Origin: Fabrea salina | Taxonomy: Eukaryota > Ciliophora > Heterotrichea > Heterotrichida > Fabreidae | Length of the DNA stretch: 64,000 bases | Direction of reading: 5' to 3' | Assembly: GCA_022984795.1 (NCBI GenBank) | Contig: JALIHJ010000018.1 | Span: forward strand, 186,001 to 250,000 | Shown here: piece by piece, positions 9,401-19,287 of the stretch | Layout: every line of letters begins with the position of its first letter | Position numbering within the stretch: position 1 is the first letter of the stretch | Notes under the pieces: generated by a model | What the model was told of the DNA's origin: nothing | The model's database searches: none | What the model saw: the letters and a program-made list of their open reading frames with translations, nothing else | Position numbers and translations under genes: made by a program

Positions 9401-11171
9401 ACAAAAAACTCCCAGCTTGGCCTTCTTGGTTCTTGAAATTAGAATTAGAGATATTGATTTGTGAGTAACTGGTGTAAATAGAAGGATAATCACCTGAATT
9501 ACTTTCAAACGTTATGTTTTCAAAGGCAATAGATGAATGTATAACATTTATGCAATCATAAACTAGCAGATAGTTGTTGAAGAAAACTGAGTTTTTGATA
9601 GTGCTAACTCCACTTCCTAAGCTGGAAATTATCATACCTGACTCTTTTTGGGCTGAGTTGTTAATGAACCTGTTTGAGTCCAAAGAGAAGCTTGAATTTG
9701 CTTCAGCTTTGATGGCAAAGTCTGAGTTGTTTTGGAAAGAGCAGTCTGTGCACTCCAAGTAACTAGAGTCAGTAGCTTGAATGCACACAGACTCGGTTCT
9801 TCTAAAACTCATGCTTTCAAACTTACCACTTGCTCCACCAGAGAGTTTAACTTGGGTACCAGAACCATCAGTGAACTCTGCGCTCTTGATTGTGGTTTGC
9901 ACTTTCCTCAAAAGAACTCCTTGCTTGACATTTAAAAAACTAAGACCCTCAAAGTAAACTTGGATCTTGCTGCTTAAAGAGTCTATAAACACTCCTCCAA
10001 ACTCAGACTCACAGTTTTTAAAGTAGGAGTTAGTCACTCTCAAATGATAAGTGGGCTCATCGGCACCAATATACCTTCCATATATTCCACAACTGTAACC
10101 TGTAGAATCTTGAACATTCAAGTTGTTCACTTCCAATGTTCCGTCAGCATGTAAATCTTGAATGGCTCCTCCTACTTCAGAATATGCTCCTGTTATATTG
10201 ATGGTGTCGAGTTTCGCAGTCTTGTTGTAAAAATTGACTAACTCACTGATATAGATAGCAGCGCCCATTCCAGCTTTCGAGTTTGAGAAGGTAAGGTTGG
10301 AGAGGTTGATTTCCGGAGATATGAGAAGGTTGTAGGAGTTTATAACTATGCCTCCTCCTCTTCCGTTTTTAGCCTTGCAGTTTGTGAAACTTGAATCTCT
10401 GAGTTCTAGCTTCGGAAAGTCTTCTGAAAGTGAGTAGTAAACAGCTGCTCCACTGCCTTCAGTGGTCCCGCAGTTTAGGCAGTTAAAGTTATTGATTGTG
10501 GCTGAGTCTACTTTTTCTACTTCAAATACTCCGGCAAACTTACCCGTAAAGTTTTTGACTTGGGTGTTTTCAATAGTCAACTGGCTTGAATCCATTACTT
10601 TTACTAATGAGTCTTTTTCGTTGGAGCAGTCTTGGAACAATGTGTTTTTGATGACCACAGAAGAGTTAGATGCTGTGATTGCTGCTCCTTCGAAGGTGTT
10701 GCCCTCAATGCTTTTGAAAGTAGAGTTGACTATGTAGAGTTCCTCCGAGGTCTTTATGACGCTTTGTGAGGAGTCCTTGAAGTCCTGAACATTCACGTTG
10801 ACTAGCCAGAACTTGGCTGATGGGTTGGTCTGTGCTGAGTAGGCACTGCTGCCTTCCAGAGTCAGGTTCTCGAAGCTAATGAGTTTGGAAGTCTCAATTA
10901 CCATGTGGTTTTGGATGAAGGTCAAAGTAGTTCCTTCCTTGGAAGCCCCCTTCACCTGCACAATGGAGCTCAGAGCACAAGTAAGAGTAATGGAATAATT
11001 CCCGGGTGCAAGGTTGAGTGCTTGGTTTTTGGTAGTGTCACTGCACAACTCAGTCCCTAAATCCGAACCTGGACTCACACTCACAGACTCCAAACCGCAG
11101 CTTTCTATAGTCCCGTTTTCGAACTTGCAAGCAAAAGTTGAGAACACAAACAAACAAAGCAAGTGAAGCAT
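6453..11171 (-). CDS. Giant Pmp-like beta-helix, Cys-rich, multi-pass membrane protein
   Basis: The protein is 1572 aa. A signal peptide (MLHLLCLFVFSTFAC) is followed by ~800 residues of right-handed beta-helix. This part carries about a dozen GGA(I/V)Y-type repeats alternating with FxxN motifs (e.g. CTFSSNSAVQGGAVYFES), the layout of chlamydial Pmp proteins. A beta-sandwich-like linker, then a GCC2/GCC3 or TNFR-like cysteine cluster (~990-1100), leads to about eight membrane helices (~1110-1460). The tail is acidic and cytosolic. It resembles large ciliate surface proteins of unknown function. The start at 11171 was chosen for the abutting TATAATTAAT and the signal peptide. Many N-x-S/T sites suggest an extracellular N-terminus. 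Confidence 0.85.
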   Translation of the reverse strand: MLHLLCLFVFSTFACKFENGTIESCGLESVSVSPGSDLGTELCSDTTKNQALNLAPGNYSITLTCALSSIVQVKGASKEGTTLTFIQNHMVIETSKLISFENLTLEGSSAYSAQTNPSAKFWLVNVNVQDFKDSSQSVIKTSEELYIVNSTFKSIEGNTFEGAAITASNSSVVIKNTLFQDCSNEKDSLVKVMDSSQLTIENTQVKNFTGKFAGVFEVEKVDSATINNFNCLNCGTTEGSGAAVYYSLSEDFPKLELRDSSFTNCKAKNGRGGGIVINSYNLLISPEINLSNLTFSNSKAGMGAAIYISELVNFYNKTAKLDTINITGAYSEVGGAIQDLHADGTLEVNNLNVQDSTGYSCGIYGRYIGADEPTYHLRVTNSYFKNCESEFGGVFIDSLSSKIQVYFEGLSFLNVKQGVLLRKVQTTIKSAEFTDGSGTQVKLSGGASGKFESMSFRRTESVCIQATDSSYLECTDCSFQNNSDFAIKAEANSSFSLDSNRFINNSAQKESGMIISSLGSGVSTIKNSVFFNNYLLVYDCINVIHSSIAFENITFESNSGDYPSIYTSYSQINISNSNFKNQEGQAGSFLYSTSSKITIERSSFVNGTSRTNAGAIWASDSIISIDNSNFSDIKAGDRGGVVYAMINSTVTMSSSVFRNTRSKYDGSIIFVNEGYLSLANCSVYNSSSIPVYTEYGRQTRITNSVFEDCSGSYSGAVVIYESKIANIEGSSFRNCTTSVDFGGAIYFESMYIVSEEEYQISNCEFINNTSIGTGGGVYAKNLKLKIENCTFSSNSAVQGGAVYFESPANKNATFKIYNSFFDSNKASLQGGAIKWDHYRPQLKNVTFSNNSAVYGNDLASYPVSMVAVDQNGTPTRNLQGTEYPLIGQSTSAPGQLMQEPIRVALVDQYGSIVSVDNSSEAYVGTQNPSLIVSGKTTQVASKGIFTFDSVEVYGKPSSEVQLEITTSSIDQTKKLSVNDTAEYNPKVLFLLKLRDCQKGEARLVDRCSLCEEDTYSLSPEQTCTNCPEAAECLGNWTMFPKPGYWRPSKETDKFYNCPNPKACKGSSNYTNYLGACSKGYEGHMCQVCAKGYTKLFEDSCSECPSPLLNTLRLVGMFVFMVVYNAFQVLATVKSAYEPESLSSVYLKILTNYTQLAYVTTQFKLKWPGSFSNLFSIQKAAASVFNQLFSVDCLMQDQTHQELVFGQLVAVAVLPVVLSAAAAVVWGVVALKKRDSLVMKRELVASLIVLFFMVHPSMLNTLFSVFVCTEIEGLGSWLTQNLEVQCWDPEHTFYALAVALPGVLVWGIATPFVIVLLIYKRRKYLKRLDNRLRFGFVFNGYKVDKFYWEFVVLYRKTVLLVLAVFLPSNLTAVQGLVCLLVLVVSLYLQVKEQPFIVSHLNTMETNAVFTATVTIYCGLYYFSGELEGASEVVLFVAITLSNCWFFGYWLRHFLGSYITKALQAFPGIMHLFYKTDGFDGNMYAEDTYRAKGKVTEEGCTRFTLLKPSPPKPDPLEGINTMHDLYLEAFKNFKDVEDLKELEDSDLEVEDLEEEKQDSQWKLDSYTQEINATN

Positions 11172-11286
11172 ATTAATTATAACCACTACATTCAAATAAT
11201 AATGGTTTCGGTGGCCCAAACAAAATTAGCATGGGTCACAAACTAGATATAGTAACCCTAAATTAAACTCAAATTATTTTTACAAT
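11172..11286. promoter_or_regulatory. Divergent upstream region
   Basis: This 115-base gap lies between the giant receptor start and the DUF1295-like gene. It is A/T-rich near both ends, and TATAATTAAT abuts the receptor ATG. No further site is recognised. Confidence 0.35.
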
Positions 11287-11919
11287 ATGACAAAAACAGA
11301 GGTATTTATTAAAGCTTTTGTTTACATAAGGCCTTTTTTAGCAAGCTACACAATACTTTCTTCTTACTCTGGACTGACTCAAGCTCTGGTGATCTGTCTT
11401 TATCAAATGGCAATTACTCAGTTTAGCTACATCTACCACCGCAACTACTCTTACTTAAAGGAAATGTGGGTAGTAGGCCCTTTGACTTACTCCTACTTAC
11501 TACTAGAAGAAGGTTCAAAGCCTTTGATGATGTACGGTTTAGTTACACTTTGGGCACTGCGTGTTTGCTTTTTTAACAGAAGCTTTGTGCTGGACTCTAA
11601 ACAGTGCGAAGCTTGGAGTAAGTCGTTTGAGACTTACTGGCTAGCATTCCACATAGGTTTTGCATGTGTGTTTATGAACGTTTTGCCTATGACTATGAGT
11701 TTACCTCTGCAGTACTCAGGAGGAGACTTAAGTATTTACGATCTTTTTATAGTTCTTATAGGACTAGTTAGTCTGAGAATTACTCCAAACTACTTAGGAG
11801 ACCTTTTGTTTTGGTGGAGTATTTTCGCCTTAACTGGAAACTTAAATGCTTCAATAGCAGGATCAGTTCTTTTTAGCGCTTACAGTTTCTTTTCTTATAA
11901 GTTAAATTACACAACATAA
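11287..11919 (+). CDS. DUF1295/steroid-reductase-like multi-pass membrane protein
   Basis: The 210-aa protein is almost wholly hydrophobic with about six membrane helices. Near the C-terminus RITPNYLGDLLFWWSIFAL resembles the RxPNYxGExxxWWGxxxL signature of DUF1295, a family of ER oxidoreductases related to steroid 5-alpha reductase and isoprenylcysteine methyltransferase. The usual His and Glu of the motif (RHPNYxGE) are Thr and Asp, so cofactor binding is uncertain. The protein is shorter than the usual ~260-300 aa. It converges on ATP synthase beta with 15 bases between stops. Confidence 0.6.
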   Translation: MTKTEVFIKAFVYIRPFLASYTILSSYSGLTQALVICLYQMAITQFSYIYHRNYSYLKEMWVVGPLTYSYLLLEEGSKPLMMYGLVTLWALRVCFFNRSFVLDSKQCEAWSKSFETYWLAFHIGFACVFMNVLPMTMSLPLQYSGGDLSIYDLFIVLIGLVSLRITPNYLGDLLFWWSIFALTGNLNASIAGSVLFSAYSFFSYKLNYTT

Positions 11920-11934
11920 ACGAAGCCAATTTAA

Positions 11935-13438
<1,504 letters not shown>

Positions 13439-13517
13439 TTATTATACTTATTGTTGTGGTTTTTGAATTCTATGCAGCACTGAAAGCTTTTCCAAAAGCA
13501 GCAGTGCCACTTAATGG

Positions 13518-14126
13518 TTACTTAAGGTTAGCAAATCGACTTTCGAGGTCTGAGATTTGGGAGCCTTCTTGTTGCACAGCTTGGACAGAGCCAGGTTGTA
13601 TTTGGTCACTCATTTCAATTCCGAGTTCAGAAAGGACCTGGCCCACTACTTGTTCAGACTCTTCGGCGTCCCCTTCTTCGTCTAAAGCCATGTCCACTGC
13701 ATCGCCCATCATTTCTTCAGTCATGCCCATTTTCTCGTTTTCCTGCATGAACTCTTGCATGATTTGCTGTAGTTTTTGGTTGTTGATAGACTTGTTGAAG
13801 GAATGCATAGACTTAGTTACGTCTCTGATAGCTTCTGTCATGGAGTGGGTTGACTTCACTGTTTGGAGTTGCAGAAGTATTCCGTTGAGTTTGCTGCGCA
13901 TTTCGTAGAACTTAGTAACGTACCTTCTAGACCTCACTAAGTCTTTAGCAAGGGTTTTGCAGGGGTTCATTTCGTTTTTTCGGGCGAAGTTTTTAATCTC
14001 GCTGATGAGTTTCTTTTCTTGGTTTTGGATGCGGGTGCGTTCTCTGTCGAGTTCCTTTATAGCTCGGTTGATGAGTCTTTTGGATTCCCTCATTCTTTCT
14101 TGTGGAGTGGGTTGTTTTCCTCCCAT
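13518..14126 (-). CDS. CHMP2: ESCRT-III subunit CHMP2/Vps2
   Basis: The 202-aa Snf7-family protein has a basic N-terminal helical hairpin (RESKRLINRAIKELDRERTR), an acidic C-terminal half, and a final MIM1 motif (LESRFANLK) that would bind the VPS4 MIT domain. The wording MGGKQPTPQERMRE and GMTEEMMGDAVDMALD is typical of CHMP2A/Vps2. It acts in membrane scission at endosomes and at the nuclear envelope. Its length is near the family norm of ~220. The start follows TTAATTAAA directly. It lies upstream of, and on the same strand as, ATP synthase beta. Confidence 0.93.
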   Translation of the reverse strand: MGGKQPTPQERMRESKRLINRAIKELDRERTRIQNQEKKLISEIKNFARKNEMNPCKTLAKDLVRSRRYVTKFYEMRSKLNGILLQLQTVKSTHSMTEAIRDVTKSMHSFNKSINNQKLQQIMQEFMQENEKMGMTEEMMGDAVDMALDEEGDAEESEQVVGQVLSELGIEMSDQIQPGSVQAVQQEGSQISDLESRFANLK

Positions 14127-14137
14127 TTTAATTAAGC

Positions 14138-15847
14138 TTAGTTGCTTGCAAAGTTAATTTTGGATACATCTAAGTTCTCTTCTATGGGGTGTTTGGATGA
14201 AGCTAGCAAAAACGCGTAAAAAGGAGGTGAAGGCACGAAAGGCTTTGTTTTGAGTTCAGGGTGAAACTGAGTTCCGAAGTAAAAAGGGTGGGTTTCTTGG
14301 GACAGTTCCATGATTTCCATTCTGGTGTTGCTTTCGTCTTTACCAGAAAACACCATTCCAGCTTCTTCTATTTTTTCGATGTACTCAGGATTCACTTCAA
14401 ACCTGTGTCTGTGTCTTTCTAAAACTGCAGCACTGCCGTTGAAGACTTTGCTTGCTAGGGTGTTTTCTTGCACCAAAGTAACTCGCGACCCCAGTCTCAT
14501 GGTTCCTCCTTTGTGGGAATGGTCCAGTTCTGGCATGTCTATGACCACTGGGTTGGGTGTTAAAGTGTCCATTTCTGAACTATTGGCTTGCAGTCCTAGT
14601 ACGTTCCTGCAGTACTCTATAACTGCTACCTGCATTCCCAAGCACACTCCTAAGTAAGGTTTTTGGTTTGTCCGGGAGTACTCAGCTGCCAGAATTTTCC
14701 CTTCTACGCCTCTGTTGCCAAAGCCTCCCGGAATAAGAACTCCTTCGGCCTTGCGCAAGAGTTCCCAGTCAGGGTGGTTTTTGTCTTCTAGGTTTTCAGC
14801 TTCTATCCACAAAATCTCAAGTGGCTTCCGTGTAGCCATTGCTGCATGTTTCAAAGCAGTTGTTAGCGACAAGTAAGAGTCTGCAAGTCCAGTGTACTTT
14901 CCTACCACTGCTATTTTGAGTTTTTCTGGGGACTCTTCTAACTGCGAAAACAAGTTTGAGTAAGAGTCCCAGTTAGTAAGGTCTGGAGTTTTAGGTTCCA
15001 AACCTAGTTTCTTACAAATTTCGTGTGAAATCTTTTGTTCTTCAAGTTTAGCTGGAACCTTATACACATTAGCTACGTCTTCCAAGAAAAACACTCTGTT
15101 GGCGTTCACACTAGTGAACAAAGCAACCTTTTCCCTAGCAGCTAAACTCAAAGGAACTTCGCACCTGCAAAGAATCATGTCTGGATTCAGGCCTAAAGCC
15201 CTCAGCTCCTTTACTCCGTGTTGAGTGGGCTTGGTTTTCAGCTCTCCCACACTCCTCATAAAAGGAACAAAACTCACAAACCCCAAACACACGTTTTCAG
15301 GGCCTATGCGCAATATGAGCTGCCTAATAGCTTCGTAGTAAGTAGCTCCTTCTATGTCTCCTACTGTGCCTCCTACTTCAATTAGGCAAATTTCAGGTGT
15401 GTCTAGTTGGTCAGGAATTTTAGGCGAGCCTCCAGGGTGGAGTTTACCCACAGGCACTCTTGCCACTGTCGCGATCCACGCTTGGATTTCGTCTGTTACG
15501 TGGGGAACAACCTGGACTGTTTTGCCAAGGTAATCTCCGCGCCTTTCTTTTTCAAGAATGTTTTTGTAAATCTTGCCAGTGGTGATGTTGTGGTCTCTAG
15601 TAAGGGTTACGTTTAAGAAGCGTTCGTAGTTGCCTAGGTCTAGGTCTACTTCTCCTCCGTCGTCCAAAACAAACACCTCCCCATGCTCGTAAGGACTCAT
15701 TGTGCCTGCGTCTACGTTTAGGTAAGGGTCTATTTTGATACTCGTGACTCTGAACCCACAAGCTTTAAGAATGACTCCTACACTGGAAACTATGGTCCCT
15801 TTGCCTATTCCACTCACAGAGCCTCCACAAATAATCAAGTATTTCAT
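14138..15847 (-). CDS. CTPS: CTP synthase
   Basis: The 569-aa enzyme makes CTP from UTP, ATP and glutamine. The synthetase domain is at residues 1-~270, with MKYLIICGGSVSGIGKGTI and DPYLNVDAGTMSPYEHGEVF. The class I glutamine amidotransferase domain follows at ~300-555, with the nucleophile motif GVCLGMQ and the FHPEL His/Glu pair. All expected blocks are present and length matches eukaryotic CTPS. The start is preceded directly by TTTAATA. Eleven bases separate its stop from the CHMP2 start. Confidence 0.96.
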   Translation of the reverse strand: MKYLIICGGSVSGIGKGTIVSSVGVILKACGFRVTSIKIDPYLNVDAGTMSPYEHGEVFVLDDGGEVDLDLGNYERFLNVTLTRDHNITTGKIYKNILEKERRGDYLGKTVQVVPHVTDEIQAWIATVARVPVGKLHPGGSPKIPDQLDTPEICLIEVGGTVGDIEGATYYEAIRQLILRIGPENVCLGFVSFVPFMRSVGELKTKPTQHGVKELRALGLNPDMILCRCEVPLSLAAREKVALFTSVNANRVFFLEDVANVYKVPAKLEEQKISHEICKKLGLEPKTPDLTNWDSYSNLFSQLEESPEKLKIAVVGKYTGLADSYLSLTTALKHAAMATRKPLEILWIEAENLEDKNHPDWELLRKAEGVLIPGGFGNRGVEGKILAAEYSRTNQKPYLGVCLGMQVAVIEYCRNVLGLQANSSEMDTLTPNPVVIDMPELDHSHKGGTMRLGSRVTLVQENTLASKVFNGSAAVLERHRHRFEVNPEYIEKIEEAGMVFSGKDESNTRMEIMELSQETHPFYFGTQFHPELKTKPFVPSPPFYAFLLASSKHPIEENLDVSKINFASN

Positions 15848-15888
15848 TATTAAAGCAGAAGCATGAATAATTGCAGGTTATTTATAAG

Positions 15889-16659
15889 TTAGTCAGGCTT
15901 GGAAAGGTACTTGGGCTTTTTTTGGCCTTCACCTAGGCTGCAAGCACTGCTGTTCTCAGACACGCTAGGAGTGATGGGTTGTATTTGCTCTAACTTAAGA
16001 GGAACCTCAGAAAACTCGTTCCAACTAGCAGACATTTCTTCGGACTCCAAGTCGGAGTTACCTGTAAATTCTTGTTCGGCTTCTTGAGAATAAGACTTGG
16101 AAGTCAGCTTGCAAGTTGCGTATTCAGAGTAAGTTGCAAGCAAGCTCTGGAACCGTTCTTCGCGCTTGCGGTACTGAATGAGCATTGAGATTAGTTTTTG
16201 GTTCCTTTCCAAAACGGTGTTGTACTCGCCTTCAAGGTGTTTTACTAGGAAGTCAACTTTGTTCTGCTCGGCTTCGTATTCGTTGACTTTTTCGTTGAGT
16301 TTCTGGTTATGCTTCTTTTTAGGTTTGTTGTCCACATAAAGTTCGGAGGTCTGTCTGTGAATGTACTTAAGCAAGTTGCGCTTGTTCTTCTTGAAAAGGC
16401 GGTGAGAAAATGTAATATTATGTTCAGTCTTGATTTTTTTGAAGTCGTACATGTTCAGCTGCCGGACAAAGCTAGAAAAGTTGTTGTGTCTGAAGTACTT
16501 GGGCAGGACCTGTTCCGAAAAAGCACTACAGTCTTTGATGATGAAAGAGTCTCCTTCGGCTGTCCAGCTTATGATGTTTTCTAGAGATTCTTCGTTTACC
16601 ATCTCGTATATTTTACATAGAAAGGTAGTGGGATGCTTGTTTTTTCTCTTAGTGCACAT
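15889..16659 (-). CDS. Heat shock transcription factor (HSF)
   Basis: The 256-aa protein has an HSF DNA-binding domain at ~8-95. It includes FLCKIYEMVNEESLENIISW and the recognition-helix region FRHNNFSSFVRQLNMYDFKK, followed by FSHRLFKKNKRNLLKYIHR. A coiled-coil HR-A/B trimerisation region follows (~110-180), with heptads in LNEKVNEYEAEQNKVDFLV. A short Ser/Glu-rich tail may activate transcription. HSFs trimerise and bind nGAAn repeats in stress gene promoters. The start follows TATAAAT. Confidence 0.94.
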   Translation of the reverse strand: MCTKRKNKHPTTFLCKIYEMVNEESLENIISWTAEGDSFIIKDCSAFSEQVLPKYFRHNNFSSFVRQLNMYDFKKIKTEHNITFSHRLFKKNKRNLLKYIHRQTSELYVDNKPKKKHNQKLNEKVNEYEAEQNKVDFLVKHLEGEYNTVLERNQKLISMLIQYRKREERFQSLLATYSEYATCKLTSKSYSQEAEQEFTGNSDLESEEMSASWNEFSEVPLKLEQIQPITPSVSENSSACSLGEGQKKPKYLSKPD

Positions 16660-16730
16660 TTATAAAATGAAGATATTAATTATGGAGTTTTAGGATCAGT
16701 TCTAGAAGTTACTAACCTGGATATTTATAG

Positions 16731-18545
16731 TTAAATTTCGTTGATGTCCATTGAGGGACTTATTGACTCCTGCTCCCAAAAGTCTATGTTTTCGTAGATG
16801 TTTTCTAGTGTGAGTTTCATAGCTGAGGAACTTTCCTCGTCTTCGTTCTGTTCCACAAACTCTTGCCAAGCTTCGTAAAGAGGCAGCACTAGTACTTTTA
16901 AGAACCCTAACTGGGAAGTACTTACAACTACGTTCCTTCGGTCACAAAGCGGACTTACTGGTAACCCTTTTTCTCTTTCAAGATCGCCTTGTTTGAAAAA
17001 CTCGTTTACTATTTTTTTGGTCCAGGCTTTGTGAAGTCTCAGAGTTTTGGCTCCGTGGGCAATGTCTGCGCACTTGAGCAAAACTTGGACTGCCAGTGTG
17101 CAGAACTTTTCGTCCTCTAAAGAATACTTTTGTTGCAGTCTTTCTTTGAACTCAGCCACTTTGGTAAAGTGGACTTGCAGGTCTGTAGCTAGTATAGCTG
17201 CTATAACTAGTTTTCTGAACTTGCGGTATTCAGCTTCTTCTAGGTTTTCAATGATGTTGCAGGACTCTTCACTCAGTATCTCAAAAGTCTTGTTGCAGTG
17301 CATGTTTTCAAGTATGCTGTGGTCGTTGTACTTCATAGCTAGTTTATCCTGACTTGCAACTAAAAATGCATTGTTAACTCCTGGATGCCCAATATCGTGG
17401 CATAAAGCTGCTGTTACTAACGAAAACACGTCAATGTCTTGCAGGTTTCCACAGCTTTGGAGTCCTTTGTTCATCAAAAACACTGAAGAACCCAAAACGT
17501 CACTTGCGTGTAAAGAGTTGTGGTAAAAGTTGCCTTCGTTGTAGGAGCTTTCTACTTTGTGCAAGAAGTTGTTGAGTTTATCGTTAGAGATTTTAAAGTT
17601 GTCTGTGATGCTTAGGGAGTTAAATACAAAGTACCCAGTTTCGTAGGCTGGAACTTGGGTTTGTTTCCTTAGAAGAATGGTGTCGAAGTCCCACTCTCCT
17701 ATGTTTTCTAAGGTTTCTGCTAGTTCTTCAGCTTCATCAAAACTTGCAAGTTTTTTGCGCATGATAGGGGGTCTTTTCTTGAGTTTTTCAGATTTGCGCA
17801 CAACAGTTGAAGTAATGTTGTTTGCTTGGGTGTACACAGACTTTTCTTCGTTGGTTATGTTTTTGAATTCGGCTTTTATAGAATTGGCACTCCAAAAAAC
17901 ATCTTCGTGGTGTTTGATGGCTTTGATAAGGGCTTCTATTTCTTCTTTGGAGAGTTGTATGTCATCAACTTCTTGGTTTGCATTTTCGTCGCTTTTGCTT
18001 CTGAAAGGATGGTCTGAACTTATGATATCAATTGATAACTCAGACTCGTTGTCAGACATACTAGTCATCTTTCTCTGGGGCTTGAGTTGTTTGCTTTTGT
18101 TTTGAAGTTGGTATTGTTTCAGCTTCAGCATCAAGTTCTTAACATTCACTCCTGAGTGAGCTCCAGTTTTCTGACCTAACTTCTTTTCTAGGACTTCGAT
18201 TTTCTGTTTGAAAAGTTGATTTTCCTTGACCGCCTCAAAATAATCTTCGTACAACTTGTTTTTGGCTTTGGAAGTCAAGTTTTTGTAGTAAACAAACCAA
18301 AAGAAAACTAATAAAATTAAAACGTTGTACAGTCTTTTTTGTGCAATAAAACTAAAAAAAGCTGAGTTTACTGAAATGCCCATCATAACATACTTAAGAA
18401 CTGTGTATTGGCAGTGAGTAGGCAGGTAGTAAACACTTAAAGACACTAACACAACAAAGTCTGCGGGCAAATTGAACCCTAAAAAGGATAGCAAGGCTGA
18501 ACAGACTGCGCCTGACATAGCCAACCAAACTTTCAATAACTCCAT
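16731..18545 (-). CDS. Membrane-anchored 3',5'-cyclic-nucleotide phosphodiesterase
   Basis: The 604-aa protein has about four hydrophobic helices in the first ~95 residues, then a coiled-coil and acidic linker. The class I PDE catalytic domain is at ~270-585. Metal-binding motifs are intact: YHNSLHASDV, LCHDIGHPGVNN, and the later CADIAHGAK. SQLGFL near the C-terminus corresponds to the conserved glutamine that contacts the purine. It hydrolyses cAMP and/or cGMP; specificity is not clear. The N-terminal anchor suggests a role near a membrane such as the ciliary or plasma membrane, as for other ciliate PDEs. It is downstream of the SR gene, with 21 bases or fewer between them. Confidence 0.93.
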   Translation of the reverse strand: MELLKVWLAMSGAVCSALLSFLGFNLPADFVVLVSLSVYYLPTHCQYTVLKYVMMGISVNSAFFSFIAQKRLYNVLILLVFFWFVYYKNLTSKAKNKLYEDYFEAVKENQLFKQKIEVLEKKLGQKTGAHSGVNVKNLMLKLKQYQLQNKSKQLKPQRKMTSMSDNESELSIDIISSDHPFRSKSDENANQEVDDIQLSKEEIEALIKAIKHHEDVFWSANSIKAEFKNITNEEKSVYTQANNITSTVVRKSEKLKKRPPIMRKKLASFDEAEELAETLENIGEWDFDTILLRKQTQVPAYETGYFVFNSLSITDNFKISNDKLNNFLHKVESSYNEGNFYHNSLHASDVLGSSVFLMNKGLQSCGNLQDIDVFSLVTAALCHDIGHPGVNNAFLVASQDKLAMKYNDHSILENMHCNKTFEILSEESCNIIENLEEAEYRKFRKLVIAAILATDLQVHFTKVAEFKERLQQKYSLEDEKFCTLAVQVLLKCADIAHGAKTLRLHKAWTKKIVNEFFKQGDLEREKGLPVSPLCDRRNVVVSTSQLGFLKVLVLPLYEAWQEFVEQNEDEESSSAMKLTLENIYENIDFWEQESISPSMDINEI

Positions 18546-18566
18546 TTATTACTAACTGTGTGAAAA

Positions 18567-19201
18567 TTACCTTCTTGAAGAACTGTAACTCCTGCGGGGG
18601 GACCTGCTGCGGCTGCGTCTTGGGGATTTGCTATAACTTCTCTTTTGAGACTCCGAAGATCTGTGTAAGTGTCAATCTTGTGTAATCTTGATTACCTTGA
18701 TGGGGAGCGTCTGGGAGAAACGGAACCTGAGCGGGACCTTCTGCGTCTGCGCGGGCTGCTTAGGTCTTACCTTCTGTACTTCTTGCGGGGAGAAGTGGAC
18801 CTCCTGCGTTTGCGTTTTTCTCGTCTTCTCATGGTGGTGGGCTGCTTAGAACTTACACTTTTGCGCCCTTCCCTTGCAAAGACGATTCTGATAGTGGAGC
18901 CTTGGAACTCAGTAGCGTCTAGGGACTCGAGCGCAGTTTTGGCGTCATTGTAGTGCTGGAACTCCACAAAGCCGAACCCTCGAGGTCTCTGAGAGTAGTA
19001 GTCGCGCGGAATGTACACGTCCCTGATCTCTCCGTATTTAGAAAAAAAAGACTTTATCTCGTCAGGCTTGATGCTGTAATCCTGCATGGAAAATACCAAG
19101 TTGCGCACCAGAAGCGACACAGCTTTTCCTCCGGGTGAGCGCGAACGGGAGCGAGACTTTTCTTGAGGAGAGTCTTTAGGGCTGTTGTTCTCTTCTTGCA
19201 T
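18567..19201 (-). CDS. SR-type splicing factor, RRM plus RS domain, intron-rich
   Basis: An N-terminal short RS patch is followed by one RRM (~28-105). Its RNP2 is LLVRNLVF and its RNP1 is RGFGFVEF. An RS domain follows. The frame continues through two clear introns: 18756-18770 (15 nt) and 18661-18695 (35 nt). After these it gives an SR-rich tail (KSPRRSRSRSPRRSYSSSRR) that ends TAA at 18567. A third, stopless 15-nt candidate intron lies at 18842-18856. If all three are removed the protein is 189 aa. A fourth candidate (18556-18570) spans the stop and would change the last residue. SR proteins select splice sites, and auto-regulation by splicing is known in this family. Confidence 0.88.
18661..18695 (-). 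other. Unusual 35-nt intron in SR gene
   Basis: On the minus strand it begins GTAATC and ends CACAG. Removing it joins an RS-coding exon to another RS-coding exon in the same frame, which no shorter AG inside it achieves. Every other firm intron in this window is 15 nt. It starts with a small inverted repeat (GTAATC-AA-GATTAC). Confidence 0.75.
18756..18770 (-). other. 15-nt intron in SR gene
   Basis: The sequence GTAAGACCTAAGCAG fits GTAANNNNTANNNAG. It contains an in-frame stop, and removal keeps the RS-domain frame. Confidence 0.9.
18842..18856 (-). other. Candidate stopless 15-nt intron in SR gene
   Basis: The sequence GTAAGTTCTAAGCAG matches the intron pattern and closely resembles the proven intron just downstream. 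It is phase 0 and would encode VSSKQ if retained, so the frame cannot decide. Confidence 0.65.
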
Positions 19202-19287
19202 TTTTTTATGGTTATAATACTCGCTTGAGTTCTTAGACTTGTTTACGTAAGTACTTGAAAATTAATATGGCCTACTAATTTGTTAAC

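Noticed and set aside
16914-16928. GTAAGTACTTCCCAG (minus strand) inside the PDE gene as an intron
   Set aside because: It encodes part of the conserved SQxGF motif, and position 10 is T.
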